64,000 nucleotides of DNA from Maricaulis sp034670125 (GTDB lineage Bacteria; Pseudomonadota; Alphaproteobacteria; Caulobacterales; Maricaulaceae): contig NZ_JAXMOC010000002.1 of assembly GCF_034670125.1 (NCBI RefSeq), positions 310,001-374,000 on the forward strand. Direction: 5' to 3'. Every line of letters starts with the position of its first letter. The first letter of the stretch is position 1. Shown piece after piece: positions 17,276 through 24,784 of the stretch. Both the position numbers and the translations under genes were made by a program. Below the pieces are notes generated by a model, which searched no databases, had not been told where the DNA came from, and saw nothing but the letters and a program-made list of their open reading frames with translations.

Positions 17276-18292
17276 AGCCTGCAGGCCCGGTTCGGCCACG
17301 AACAACCGGTCGGCCAGCGATCCCGCGGTGACGAAGTCCAGCCCCTGCGCGTCAGGGCTGTCCAGCCAGGCGGCCAGGGTATCAAGGGTCAGCGCGTGGG
17401 GGTGACCGATCACGACCGCATGTCCGTCCCGTCTCGCCAATTCGGCGGCCTCGGTCAGGCGCTCGGTGATTGCCGCCGCGTCGCGATCATGGTCGAGGAA
17501 AATATCACGCTCCAAGGCGCGCAATCCTAGACCCGCGGCAACCGCCCGCCCGCGGCTTTGTGCCGTGGTCAGACTGTCGAGAAACAGGGGATTGGAGTGG
17601 CTGACAGCGGACAGTGCCACGCGCAAGGCCCGCGGGTCCGCGGTGAAACGGCTTCCCATGTGATTGTTGAGCCCGATGGCGCCAGGCACCCGGGACATGG
17701 CCCAGCGCAATCGCGCCTGCAGGTCGGCATCGCTGAGCCCGAGGCGCAGTGCATTCGGCCCCGGGTCGGCCAGTCCGACCGGTTCCATCGGCATGTGCAG
17801 CAACACGTCATGCCCGTGTCGACGGGCCAGCGCGGACAACGCGATCGAGGCATCGGCATAGGGCAGGATTGCCACGGTTAGCGGAACCGGCAGCTGCATC
17901 ACCCGTTCGGCGGCCGCGACGTCGAGTCCGACATCGTCGATGACCAGCACGATCTGCGGTCGCGAGGCCAGCGCGGCGGGCCTGCGTACCGGGTCGACGG
18001 CCGCGGGGCTCATATCTGATGCGGCCCCGTCGATCGGAGCGGCAAGCGCGGCCAGGGCCACCTCAGTGCCACCGCCCTCGACCGAATCAAAATTGCGGAT
18101 CGGGTTCACCCGAACCGAGCGATGTTGTTCGGGACTGTTTGCGGATGCCACTGAAAGGGTCGGGAAACCGCCCTTGCTTGCGACCGAAAACACAACAGCA
18201 CCAAGAAGATACGCGGCAGCAGCCAGCGCCCCGGCAAAAGCGGGGATCGCGGAGTGACGGGCCTTGATGGGCGGAATGACGGGTCCGGACAT
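17261..18292 (-). CDS. Divergent polysaccharide deacetylase family protein (YibQ/DUF610 type)
   Basis: A 343-residue protein with an N-terminal membrane anchor (about 14-36, AIPAFAGALAAAAYLLGAVVF) and a periplasmic NodB-like barrel beginning at PQIVLVIDDVGLDVAAAERVM. The family pattern is seen in LTVAILPYADAS, GHDVLLHMPMEPVG, NNHMGSRFTADPRAL, LDSLTTAQSRGRAVAA and DGHAVVIGHPHALT. Members of this divergent group often sit near cell-wall hydrolase regulators and are thought to act on envelope glycans; the substrate is unknown. It lies convergent to trpE (15-base overlap) and divergent from trpG, with a perfect CtrA-type site 24 bases before its ATG. Confidence 0.88.
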   Translation of the reverse strand: MSGPVIPPIKARHSAIPAFAGALAAAAYLLGAVVFSVASKGGFPTLSVASANSPEQHRSVRVNPIRNFDSVEGGGTEVALAALAAPIDGAASDMSPAAVDPVRRPAALASRPQIVLVIDDVGLDVAAAERVMQLPVPLTVAILPYADASIALSALARRHGHDVLLHMPMEPVGLADPGPNALRLGLSDADLQARLRWAMSRVPGAIGLNNHMGSRFTADPRALRVALSAVSHSNPLFLDSLTTAQSRGRAVAAGLGLRALERDIFLDHDRDAAAITERLTEAAELARRDGHAVVIGHPHALTLDTLAAWLDSPDAQGLDFVTAGSLADRLFVAEPGLQASVVE

Positions 18293-18315
18293 GTCACCAG
18301 CACGCTGGAATGTGG

Positions 18316-18330
18316 TTAATCAGTCGTTAA
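18316..18330. promoter_or_regulatory. CtrA-type binding site TTAA-N7-TTAA
   Basis: The sequence TTAATCAGTCGTTAA is a perfect match to the full CtrA consensus of Caulobacterales and relatives. It lies in the 99 bp between divergent deacetylase and trpG genes: 24 bases from the former's start and 62 from the latter's. TTAA is rare in this GC-rich DNA. Binding by CtrA is inferred from the motif only. Confidence 0.6.
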
Positions 18331-18391
18331 TGCATTCCCGGGATTGGCGAAATCCGCCCTGCTCACTAGGGTCTGCGGCAGGGAGAGCGCC

Positions 18392-18982
18392 ATGCTGCTG
18401 ATCATCGATAACTACGACAGCTTCACATTCAACCTGGTTCATTACTTCCAGGAGCTCGGTGCTGGCACGAAAGTGATCCGCAATGACGCCATGAGCGCCG
18501 CGCAAGCCCTGGCGCTCGCGCCGAGCGGGGTCGTCCTGTCGCCCGGCCCCTGTGATCCCGACCGGGCCGGGATTTGCCTCGAGCTGATCGCAGCCGCTCC
18601 TCGGGATCTGCCGATACTCGGTGTCTGCCTCGGTCACCAGTCAATCGGTCAGGTGTTCGGTGGCGAGGTCGTGGCCGCGAAAGAGATCATGCATGGCAAG
18701 ACCAGCGAGGTGGTTCATGACGGAACCGGACTGTTCAAGGACCTGCCCAGCCCCTTCACAGCGACGCGCTACCACTCCCTCGCGGTGCGACCCGACAGCC
18801 TTCCCGACGTTCTGCGCGCCACCGCCCACACCGCCGACGGCGAAATCATGGGATTGTGCCACCGGGATCGGCCGGTCCATGGCGTCCAGTTCCATCCCGA
18901 GTCGATCGCTTCCCAACACGGCCACGCCCTGCTGCGCAATTTTCTCGACCTGACCGGACTGCCCCGCGCCGCTGCGGCCTGA
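18392..18982 (+). CDS. trpG: Anthranilate synthase component II (glutamine amidotransferase)
   Basis: Supplies ammonia from glutamine to TrpE. It has 196 residues with the class I amidotransferase triad: nucleophile Cys79 in LGVCLGHQ, and His168/Glu170 in VQFHPESIAS. The oxyanion segment SPGPCDPDRAG is at 50-60. ATG 18392 is preceded by GGGAGAG; earlier in-frame codons overlap the CtrA-site region and are not family-like. The same subunit may also serve p-aminobenzoate synthesis. It is the first gene of a trpG-trpD-trpC run ahead of lexA. Confidence 0.95.
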   Translation: MLLIIDNYDSFTFNLVHYFQELGAGTKVIRNDAMSAAQALALAPSGVVLSPGPCDPDRAGICLELIAAAPRDLPILGVCLGHQSIGQVFGGEVVAAKEIMHGKTSEVVHDGTGLFKDLPSPFTATRYHSLAVRPDSLPDVLRATAHTADGEIMGLCHRDRPVHGVQFHPESIASQHGHALLRNFLDLTGLPRAAAA

Positions 18983-19268
18983 GCACCGTCACCGCTGGCC
19001 GACGTTGAACCGACGGCTGGCTCGCGCTAGATCGGGCGGGTTCGCTTTGTTCAACCCGGTGACAGGTATGCCGTCTTCTTTCGCTCCATCCGCTTCCAGC
19101 CCGGCCCATTGTGCCGGCGGGAACGCCGTGCGAGCCGCGACGCGCGTTCGATACTTCCAGCCGGCCGCGCAATGGTGCCCGGATCATCGATGGCGTGATG
19201 ACCCCGCCTGACCTGTCCGGTTCGCGGCCCTTGTCCGCCTGTGATCATTCCCAGCGAAACGACTGACC
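18983..19268. other. Gap between trpG and trpD without a supported gene
   Basis: 286 bases. No open frame here has both a ribosome-binding site and protein-like composition. One hairpin (CGGGTT ... AACCCG, 19037-19058) is present without a T-run. No leader peptide with tandem Trp codons was found, so no attenuator is called. Confidence 0.5.
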
Positions 19269-20288
19269 ATGAAAAACATCTACCTGTGCCTGACCGCGTT
19301 CGCCCGCGGTACCTATCCGGATGACGGGGCCATCGCCGGCGCGTTCGACGAACTCATGTCCGGGGATGCCCCGGACGCGGCCATCGGCGGCTTCCTCGTC
19401 GGTCTCGCGGCGATCGGCGAGCGCCCCTCCGACATTGCCGCCGGGGCCCGCGCCCTGCGCAGCCGGATGACCCGGATCGCAGCGCCGGCGGGGGCCATTG
19501 ATACCTGCGGCACCGGCGGCGACGGCAAGGGCGCCTGGAATATCTCGACCACGGCCGCAATCATTGCGGCGGGCGCCGGCGCCACGGTCGCCAAGCACGG
19601 TAACCGCGCGGCCTCCTCCAAGTCCGGCTCCTCCGACGTGCTTGCCCAGCTCGGGGTCAAGCTCGATTGCCCGCCGGAGGCCGTCGAGCGGTCCCTCGCC
19701 GAGGCCCGGGTCGGTTTCCTCTTTGCCCCGGCCCATCATGCGGCCGTCCGCCATGTCGGTCCGGCCCGCCAGGCGCTGCGCGTTCGAACCGTTTTCAACC
19801 TGCTCGGACCGCTTTCCAATCCGGCCGGCGTGAAGCGGCAATTGCTGGGCGTTTATGACCGGCGCTGGCTGGTACCGATCGCCGAGGCGCTGCGCGACCT
19901 GGGTTGCGAGCACGCGCTCGTCATCTGTGGCCAGGACGGCATGGACGAGTTGACCACCACAACCGGCTCCGACATTGCCGAGCTGCGTGACGGCGATATC
20001 CGTGAATACAGCTTCCATCCGGAAGACGCCGGTCTGACGCTGGTGACGGAAGCGGACCTGCAGGGGGGCACACCGGCTGACAACGCCGCGGCAATCCGCG
20101 CATTGCTCGATGGTGAAGCTGGCGCATTCCGCGACATCGCCATTCTCAACGCCGGGGCTGCGCTGATGCTGGCAGGGCTCGCCAGCGACATCCCTGAAGG
20201 CACGAAACTGGCGGCCGCTGCTGTTGATGATGGCCGGGCCAAGGCGGCGCTTACCCGCATGGTTGCCATTTCCAACGGGGAGGCGTGA
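19269..20288 (+). CDS. trpD: Anthranilate phosphoribosyltransferase
   Basis: Transfers the phosphoribosyl group of PRPP to anthranilate, second step of the tryptophan pathway. It has 339 residues. The PRPP-binding glycine loop DTCGTGGDGKGAWNIST, the KHGNRAASSKSGSSDVLAQLG segment and RTVFNLLGPLSNPA are all typical. Near the C-terminus are GQDGMDELTTT and LMLAGLASDIPEG. It is followed by trpC after 3 bases, so the two are one transcript. Confidence 0.96.
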   Translation: MKNIYLCLTAFARGTYPDDGAIAGAFDELMSGDAPDAAIGGFLVGLAAIGERPSDIAAGARALRSRMTRIAAPAGAIDTCGTGGDGKGAWNISTTAAIIAAGAGATVAKHGNRAASSKSGSSDVLAQLGVKLDCPPEAVERSLAEARVGFLFAPAHHAAVRHVGPARQALRVRTVFNLLGPLSNPAGVKRQLLGVYDRRWLVPIAEALRDLGCEHALVICGQDGMDELTTTTGSDIAELRDGDIREYSFHPEDAGLTLVTEADLQGGTPADNAAAIRALLDGEAGAFRDIAILNAGAALMLAGLASDIPEGTKLAAAAVDDGRAKAALTRMVAISNGEA

Positions 20289-20291
20289 GCC

Positions 20292-21098
20292 GTGACCAAC
20301 ACGCCCGATACACTGGCCCGCATCGGTATCTACAAGCGCGCCCACATCGAGGCCTGCAAGACGGCCCGCCCCTATGCCGAGATCGCCGCGGCGGCACGCG
20401 ACACCGCACCGGTCCGTGGCTTCACGGCAGCCCTTGCCTCGGCACCCGGCGGACTGGGACTGATTGCCGAAATCAAGAAGGCCAGCCCGTCCAAGGGGCT
20501 GATCCGCGCCGATTTTGATCCACCGGCGCTGGCACGTGCCTATGAAGCAGGCGGAGCGGCCTGCCTGTCGGTCCTGACAGACACCCCCAGCTTCCAGGGC
20601 GCCGATGCCTTCCTGACAGCGGCCCGGCGCGCCGTCGCCATCCCGGCTTTGCGCAAGGATTTCATGTATGACCGCTACCAGGTCGCCGAAGCGCGCCTTT
20701 TGGGCGCTGACGCCATCCTGGTGATCATGGCGGCGATTGACGATGACACGGCCCGGTCGCTGATCGAGGAAGCCGACCATTGGTCGATGGATGTCCTGGT
20801 TGAGGTCCATGACGCGCCGGAGGTGGAGCGTGCCTTGCGGCTCGATTCGCCGCTGGTCGGAATCAACAACCGGAATTTGCGGACCTTCGAGACATCACTC
20901 GACACGTTCGACGCCTTGGCCCCGATGGTCGGGCCCGACAGATTGCTGGTCGCGGAGAGCGGCATATCCGGACCGGACGATGCCCGCCGGGTCCAGGCGG
21001 CCGGGGCGCGGGCGCTACTGGTCGGTGAGAGCCTGATGCGACAGGACGATGTGACGACTGCCACCCAGGCGCTTCTGGGCCGATCCGACCCGGCTTGA
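20292..21098 (+). CDS. trpC: Indole-3-glycerol phosphate synthase
   Basis: Ring closure of carboxyphenylamino-deoxyribulose phosphate to indole-3-glycerol phosphate. It is a 268-residue TIM barrel with LIAEIKKASPSKGLIR (catalytic lysine and phosphate site), ALRKDFMYDRYQVAEARLLGADAILVIMA, the barrel strand VEVHDAPEVERAL, and LVGINNRNLRTFETSLDT. It starts with GTG three bases after trpD. It is a stand-alone TrpC, not fused to TrpF. Its stop codon lies inside the -35 hexamer of the lexA promoter. Confidence 0.96.
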   Translation: MTNTPDTLARIGIYKRAHIEACKTARPYAEIAAAARDTAPVRGFTAALASAPGGLGLIAEIKKASPSKGLIRADFDPPALARAYEAGGAACLSVLTDTPSFQGADAFLTAARRAVAIPALRKDFMYDRYQVAEARLLGADAILVIMAAIDDDTARSLIEEADHWSMDVLVEVHDAPEVERALRLDSPLVGINNRNLRTFETSLDTFDALAPMVGPDRLLVAESGISGPDDARRVQAAGARALLVGESLMRQDDVTTATQALLGRSDPA

Positions 21099-21123
21099 CG
21101 CTGCATCAGAACACTTGTAGAAC
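21095..21123 (+). promoter_or_regulatory. lexA promoter with LexA box overlapping the -10
   Basis: -35 TTGACG (21095-21100), 17-base spacer, -10 TAGAAC (21118-21123). The LexA box GAAC-ACTTGTA-GAAC (21109-21123; GTTC-N7-GTTC on the other strand, the alphaproteobacterial consensus) covers the spacer and the -10, so bound LexA would block polymerase: autorepression. The same hexamers and spacing recur at 46938-46966. Confidence 0.8.
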
Positions 21124-21206
21124 AAACGCAACTATTCCTGATTTGTTCCTGCAGTGTCGGTTCCGATTCCCGGCCCGATTTCCGGAACGCAAACAAGGGG
21201 GTCACC

Positions 21207-21905
21207 TTGCTGACGCGGAAACAGAACGAGCTTTTGCTGTTCATCCATAATCGCATCAAGGAAACCGGGGTTTCGCCCTCGTTTGACGAGATGAAGGGCG
21301 CCCTGCAACTGGCGTCCAAGTCCGGAGTTCATCGCTTGATCACGGCGCTTGAGGAGCGCGGTTTCATCCGTCGCCTCGCCCATCGCGCCCGGGCATTGGA
21401 AGTCCTGAAACTTCCCGAGTCGGCAGCAGCCCATGAAGCGCCCGTCCTGCCAAAGGGCGATCTGGGCGACAATGTCGTGCGCGGCAATTTCGCCAAGCCC
21501 GATCCCGATACCCACGAACGATCAGTCGAGATTCCCATGCTCGGGCGGATCGCCGCCGGCGTACCGATCTCCGCGATCCAGCACGAGACGGACCGATTTC
21601 CGGTACCGGCCGACATGGTTGTCGGTGGCGAGCATTTCGGGCTTGAGGTGAAAGGCGATTCGATGATCGAGGCCGGCATCATGGATGGAGACACCGTGCT
21701 CATCCGCCGGTGTCAGTCGGCCGAGACGGGAGACATCGTGGTCGCCCTAATCGATGACGAGGAAGCAACCTTGAAGCGCTTGCGCAAGAAGGGCGGCTCC
21801 GTCGCCCTGGAGGCTGCCAATCCGGACTATGAAACGCGGATTTTTCCGCCGGATCGTGTCAAGGTTCAGGGTCGCCTTGTGGGATTGATCCGACGCTATC
21901 ACTAG
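21207..21905 (+). CDS. lexA: SOS response repressor LexA
   Basis: Transcriptional repressor and self-cleaving serine protease (S24), 232 residues. The N-terminal winged helix-turn-helix (LTRKQNELLLFIHNRIKETG, then SPSFDEMKGALQLASKSGVHRLI) binds the operator. The cleavage bond is Ala117-Gly118 (RIAAGVP); the catalytic dyad is Ser152 (GDSMIEAG) and Lys190 (EATLKRL). All residues needed for RecA-stimulated self-cleavage are present. The start is TTG at 21207 with AAGGGGG upstream; no ATG or GTG is better placed. Its own operator lies 84 bases upstream, and two further boxes lie before the small gene at 46810. Confidence 0.96.
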   Translation: MLTRKQNELLLFIHNRIKETGVSPSFDEMKGALQLASKSGVHRLITALEERGFIRRLAHRARALEVLKLPESAAAHEAPVLPKGDLGDNVVRGNFAKPDPDTHERSVEIPMLGRIAAGVPISAIQHETDRFPVPADMVVGGEHFGLEVKGDSMIEAGIMDGDTVLIRRCQSAETGDIVVALIDDEEATLKRLRKKGGSVALEAANPDYETRIFPPDRVKVQGRLVGLIRRYH

Positions 21906-22174
21906 CGGATGAACACGGTTTTGCGCGGGTGTTCGAGCCTGAGCACGAGGGGGCTACGCACTCATGCACGGGCGACCCTGTTCGTGATTTCAGGTCCTTT
22001 GCCGGTTTGCGCACGATGACGTCCACACGCGGGCGTCAGGCTCGCGGGCAGGATTTGTATCCGGCCTGCCGGCATTTCCGGTCCCTGCCCGTGCCGAGTC
22101 AAAAGCGCCGGGTCAAAGCCGCCGGTTCAAGGCCGCAAGGTCATTCGATCCCGTTGGGCCTGGATGCAGTTAGG

Positions 22175-22238
22175 ATGAGAGCCTTGCCGGATGAACGCCT
22201 TGCTGGATGAAAGCCTTGCCGGGTGAACGCCTTGCTGG
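22175..22238. repeat. Four-copy tandem repeat, 16-base unit
   Basis: Four head-to-tail units of the form RTGARMGCCTTGCYGG (ATGAGAGCCTTGCCGG, ATGAACGCCTTGCTGG, ATGAAAGCCTTGCCGG, GTGAACGCCTTGCTGG). Units 1 and 3 end CCGG and units 2 and 4 end CTGG, suggesting a 32-base ancestral duplication. A 16-base period does not keep a reading frame. Confidence 0.8.
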
Positions 22239-22341
22239 GGGAGAGCCGCCTGGCCGCGGCAAACAGGGGTTGGGAAACACGCGCGCTTGCGATGGAATGG
22301 GCGTCGCAACAGGCGACCCCTCGCTTGGTCCATTCCGGTTT

Positions 22342-22371
22342 GGTTCGCTCCTCGTTGGTCCGCTCCTCGTT
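22342..22371. repeat. Two-copy tandem repeat, 15-base unit
   Basis: GGTTCGCTCCTCGTT followed directly by GGTCCGCTCCTCGTT (one difference), then a decayed third unit GCGACGCTCC. Confidence 0.7.
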
Positions 22372-22605
22372 GCGACGCTCCAGGCGAAATCTGTGAAATC
22401 GCGCTATGCAAACCCGCCATCGCGACCGCTGGCGGACCCGGACACGTGCCCGCGACGTCGCCAGTCAGCCACGCCAGCCCCATCCCCGTAGAGACCGCTC
22501 TCGATAATAACGCCCCTCCCCGCAGTCCCATCCGCAGGCAATCACATCTGCGCCCACCCCCGACACTGTCCAACCGCGTCCCTGACCCGCACGGCCATTG
22601 GCCAA

Positions 22606-24714
22606 TCAACCCGTCGACCAAAGCCGTCTGACGCCAGCCGGTCGCGCGCTCCGGACCGACATTATCCTGTGTCCACCTGTTTGAATGACCTGGCTGCCGG
22701 TACGGGCAAGACGGTCAGGGTCGAATACCTCGGCTCTGCATTGAGCGATGATCCAGGTCGGCATCCGGGCGTCGCTGACAATGATGTCCGAGCGGGCGCA
22801 ATCAGTGGCCCAGTCATCAAGCCGGGTCAGCCGGGTGACAGTCAGCTCGCCCAGACGGGCGCTGCACCCGCTCCCGTCGCACCGGGCCTGCCAGCGCTGC
22901 GGCGGCGCTCCGCCGACCCCGCGCGCTTCCAGAAAGACCCGGGCCGCAAAGCGCGACCGGCGACGGTCACTGACCACCCAGGCCTCATCGCCATTGCGGG
23001 CCAGTACCAGACCGGTTTCAGAAATGAACAGGTCAGGCTGGGGCAGCAGCATCCAGGCGGCCAGGGCGATCGCCATCACGGCGCCACCGGCTCCGCGGAA
23101 CGCTCCACGAAGCAAAAGAAGCAGGATGAACCCGGCCGAGAACAAGGCCAGCACCGCACCTGGCGCGGCCACGACAGTGCGTTGGGCACCCGGCCAGTCA
23201 GCAACACGTCCGGCAAGGTCGAGCATGACAACGAGCCCGGCCTCCATGACCCGGAACGGGAGCGCATCGAGCCCGACAGGGATCAGCACCAGGCCCAACA
23301 CACCGGCCGGCATCACCAAGAGTGAAAAGATGGGCATCACCAACAGGTTGCCGGCCAGCCCGAAGGTGGCAATGCGGTGAAAATGGAACGCTGCGAATCC
23401 GGCCGTCGCTGTACCGGCAACCAGGCTTGTTGTCCCCAACCCGCCAATGAAGAGCCGGAGCTGCCCGAACACGCCGCGGCTGGCGCCATGTCCGCGGGAT
23501 TGCTGCCAGACCCTGGCCACTGCGACGAGGGCTGCCGCCGCCGAAAAGGACATCTGGAAACCCGGAGTCACGATGGCCTGTGGCTGCATGACGAGAACGG
23601 CAATCACCGCCAGCGCCAGAGTATGCATGGACAGGGCCCGGCGTCGCAGGATGACGGCGCCGAGCACCGAGACTGTCATGATGAAAGCGCGCTGTGTGGG
23701 AATGGTCGAGCCAGACAGGACGAGATACCCGGCCGCGAAAATCAGGGCGACAAAAGCCGCCGGCAAGGCCGGGTCATGCCGACGCGCCCAGGGCGTGATG
23801 GCGGACAGGCAAAGCCTCACCGCAAAAAATACGCCGCCGGCCAGCAAGGCCATGTGCATGCCGGAGATGGCCAGGACATGGCCCAGTCCTGCCCGGCGCA
23901 GGGCTTCGACATCGCGGGGCGCGATGTGGGCGCGGTCCCCCGTCAGCAAGGCGGCCGCAAGCCCGCCGGGCCGGGGCGCCATCCGGTCACGGATATGGCT
24001 TGAGAGCGACGCCCGGATACGGGCAATACCGCGGGCCAGCCGATCCCCGTCGACAGATGGTCCGGCGGTTGCCGGACTGATGCCATAGCCGGTCGCGACA
24101 ATGTTCGAAAAACCGGCGTGAAACGCGAAATCATAACTGCCAGGCACCGCAGCCGGCCGTGGCGGCGACAGGACGGCGCGGAGCGCCACCGCGTCGCCGG
24201 CAACGAGGCCTGCGGGGTCTCCCAATACCCTCACCCGGACCACACCGGACGACGACGCCGCCAAAGCGCCATTGGAGACCCGGATCAGCAGCCTCTGGCG
24301 TCCCGAACCGCTGCGGTCGACCGCCTCGAGCCAGCCCTCAACCAGCACCGCTTCACCCCCGCCGCGATAAACAGTCGCACCATGATGGGCGCGGGTGTGA
24401 TCCTGGGCTCGCCACATGAATGCGGCAGCCGCGACCAGCAGGATCGCCAACATCGCCGTCAGGCGAAGCCAGCGTTTTCGGCCAACAGGGGAAAAATGTA
24501 CCAGCAGCCCGAGCACCAATCCGGTCACTGCCGGAACGAGGAAAACAACGGGTCCCGGCTCGGCCGAGACGAAAAAATAGGCGCTACAGCCAATTATTCC
24601 GCCCAGGGCTGTGAGGATGACCGGACCGAAATCTGCAAACGGGTCGATGGACTTAGCCGGTCGCATCCGGTGACGTGCCGGGCGGTGCGGCCTGATTGCG
24701 TCAGGGTCGAGCAT
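22606..24714 (-). CDS. comEC: ComEC/Rec2 family DNA-uptake channel protein
   Basis: Polytopic inner-membrane protein of 702 residues. It has N-terminal membrane helices and a DUF4131/OB-like periplasmic segment (about 95-215, with DAVALRAVLSPPRPAAVPGSYDFAF), then the Competence domain with the signature LGHVLAISGMHMALLAGGVFFAVRL and GSTIPTQRAFIMTVSVL, and about ten helices. The C-terminal region (from about 560) is short and lacks the HxHxDH motif of the metallo-beta-lactamase domain found in Bacillus ComEC, as in many alphaproteobacterial forms. It is expected to carry single-stranded DNA across the inner membrane during transformation. It is divergent from gltX, a common alphaproteobacterial pairing. 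Confidence 0.88.
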   Translation of the reverse strand: MLDPDAIRPHRPARHRMRPAKSIDPFADFGPVILTALGGIIGCSAYFFVSAEPGPVVFLVPAVTGLVLGLLVHFSPVGRKRWLRLTAMLAILLVAAAAFMWRAQDHTRAHHGATVYRGGGEAVLVEGWLEAVDRSGSGRQRLLIRVSNGALAASSSGVVRVRVLGDPAGLVAGDAVALRAVLSPPRPAAVPGSYDFAFHAGFSNIVATGYGISPATAGPSVDGDRLARGIARIRASLSSHIRDRMAPRPGGLAAALLTGDRAHIAPRDVEALRRAGLGHVLAISGMHMALLAGGVFFAVRLCLSAITPWARRHDPALPAAFVALIFAAGYLVLSGSTIPTQRAFIMTVSVLGAVILRRRALSMHTLALAVIAVLVMQPQAIVTPGFQMSFSAAAALVAVARVWQQSRGHGASRGVFGQLRLFIGGLGTTSLVAGTATAGFAAFHFHRIATFGLAGNLLVMPIFSLLVMPAGVLGLVLIPVGLDALPFRVMEAGLVVMLDLAGRVADWPGAQRTVVAAPGAVLALFSAGFILLLLLRGAFRGAGGAVMAIALAAWMLLPQPDLFISETGLVLARNGDEAWVVSDRRRSRFAARVFLEARGVGGAPPQRWQARCDGSGCSARLGELTVTRLTRLDDWATDCARSDIIVSDARMPTWIIAQCRAEVFDPDRLARTGSQVIQTGGHRIMSVRSARPAGVRRLWSTG

Positions 24715-24784
24715 GAAGCAGCCTACGGTCTATCGCAAAACCTGATATTCATGCTAACACGACTTCCTCCTCTCGCAGTGCAAC

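Larger units (their letters stand above)
21906..22605. other. 700-base stretch without a supported gene, containing short tandem repeats
   Basis: Between the convergent ends of lexA and comEC. Open frames on both strands here have no ribosome-binding site and low-complexity translations. The stretch holds three separate short tandem arrays with units of 14 (22098-22139, degenerate), 16 (22175-22238) and 15 bases (22342-22371). It may be a decayed insertion. Confidence 0.6.

Noticed and set aside
19037..19058. Hairpin before trpD as a tryptophan attenuator
   Set aside because: No T-run after the stem and no leader frame with neighbouring Trp codons; it also lies inside the gene cluster, after trpG.
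22127..22621. 164-codon minus-strand frame with pentapeptide-like stretches, between lexA and comEC
   Set aside because: No ribosome-binding site, runs through repeats whose 14- and 16-base periods break frame, overlaps the comEC end. I report only the repeats.
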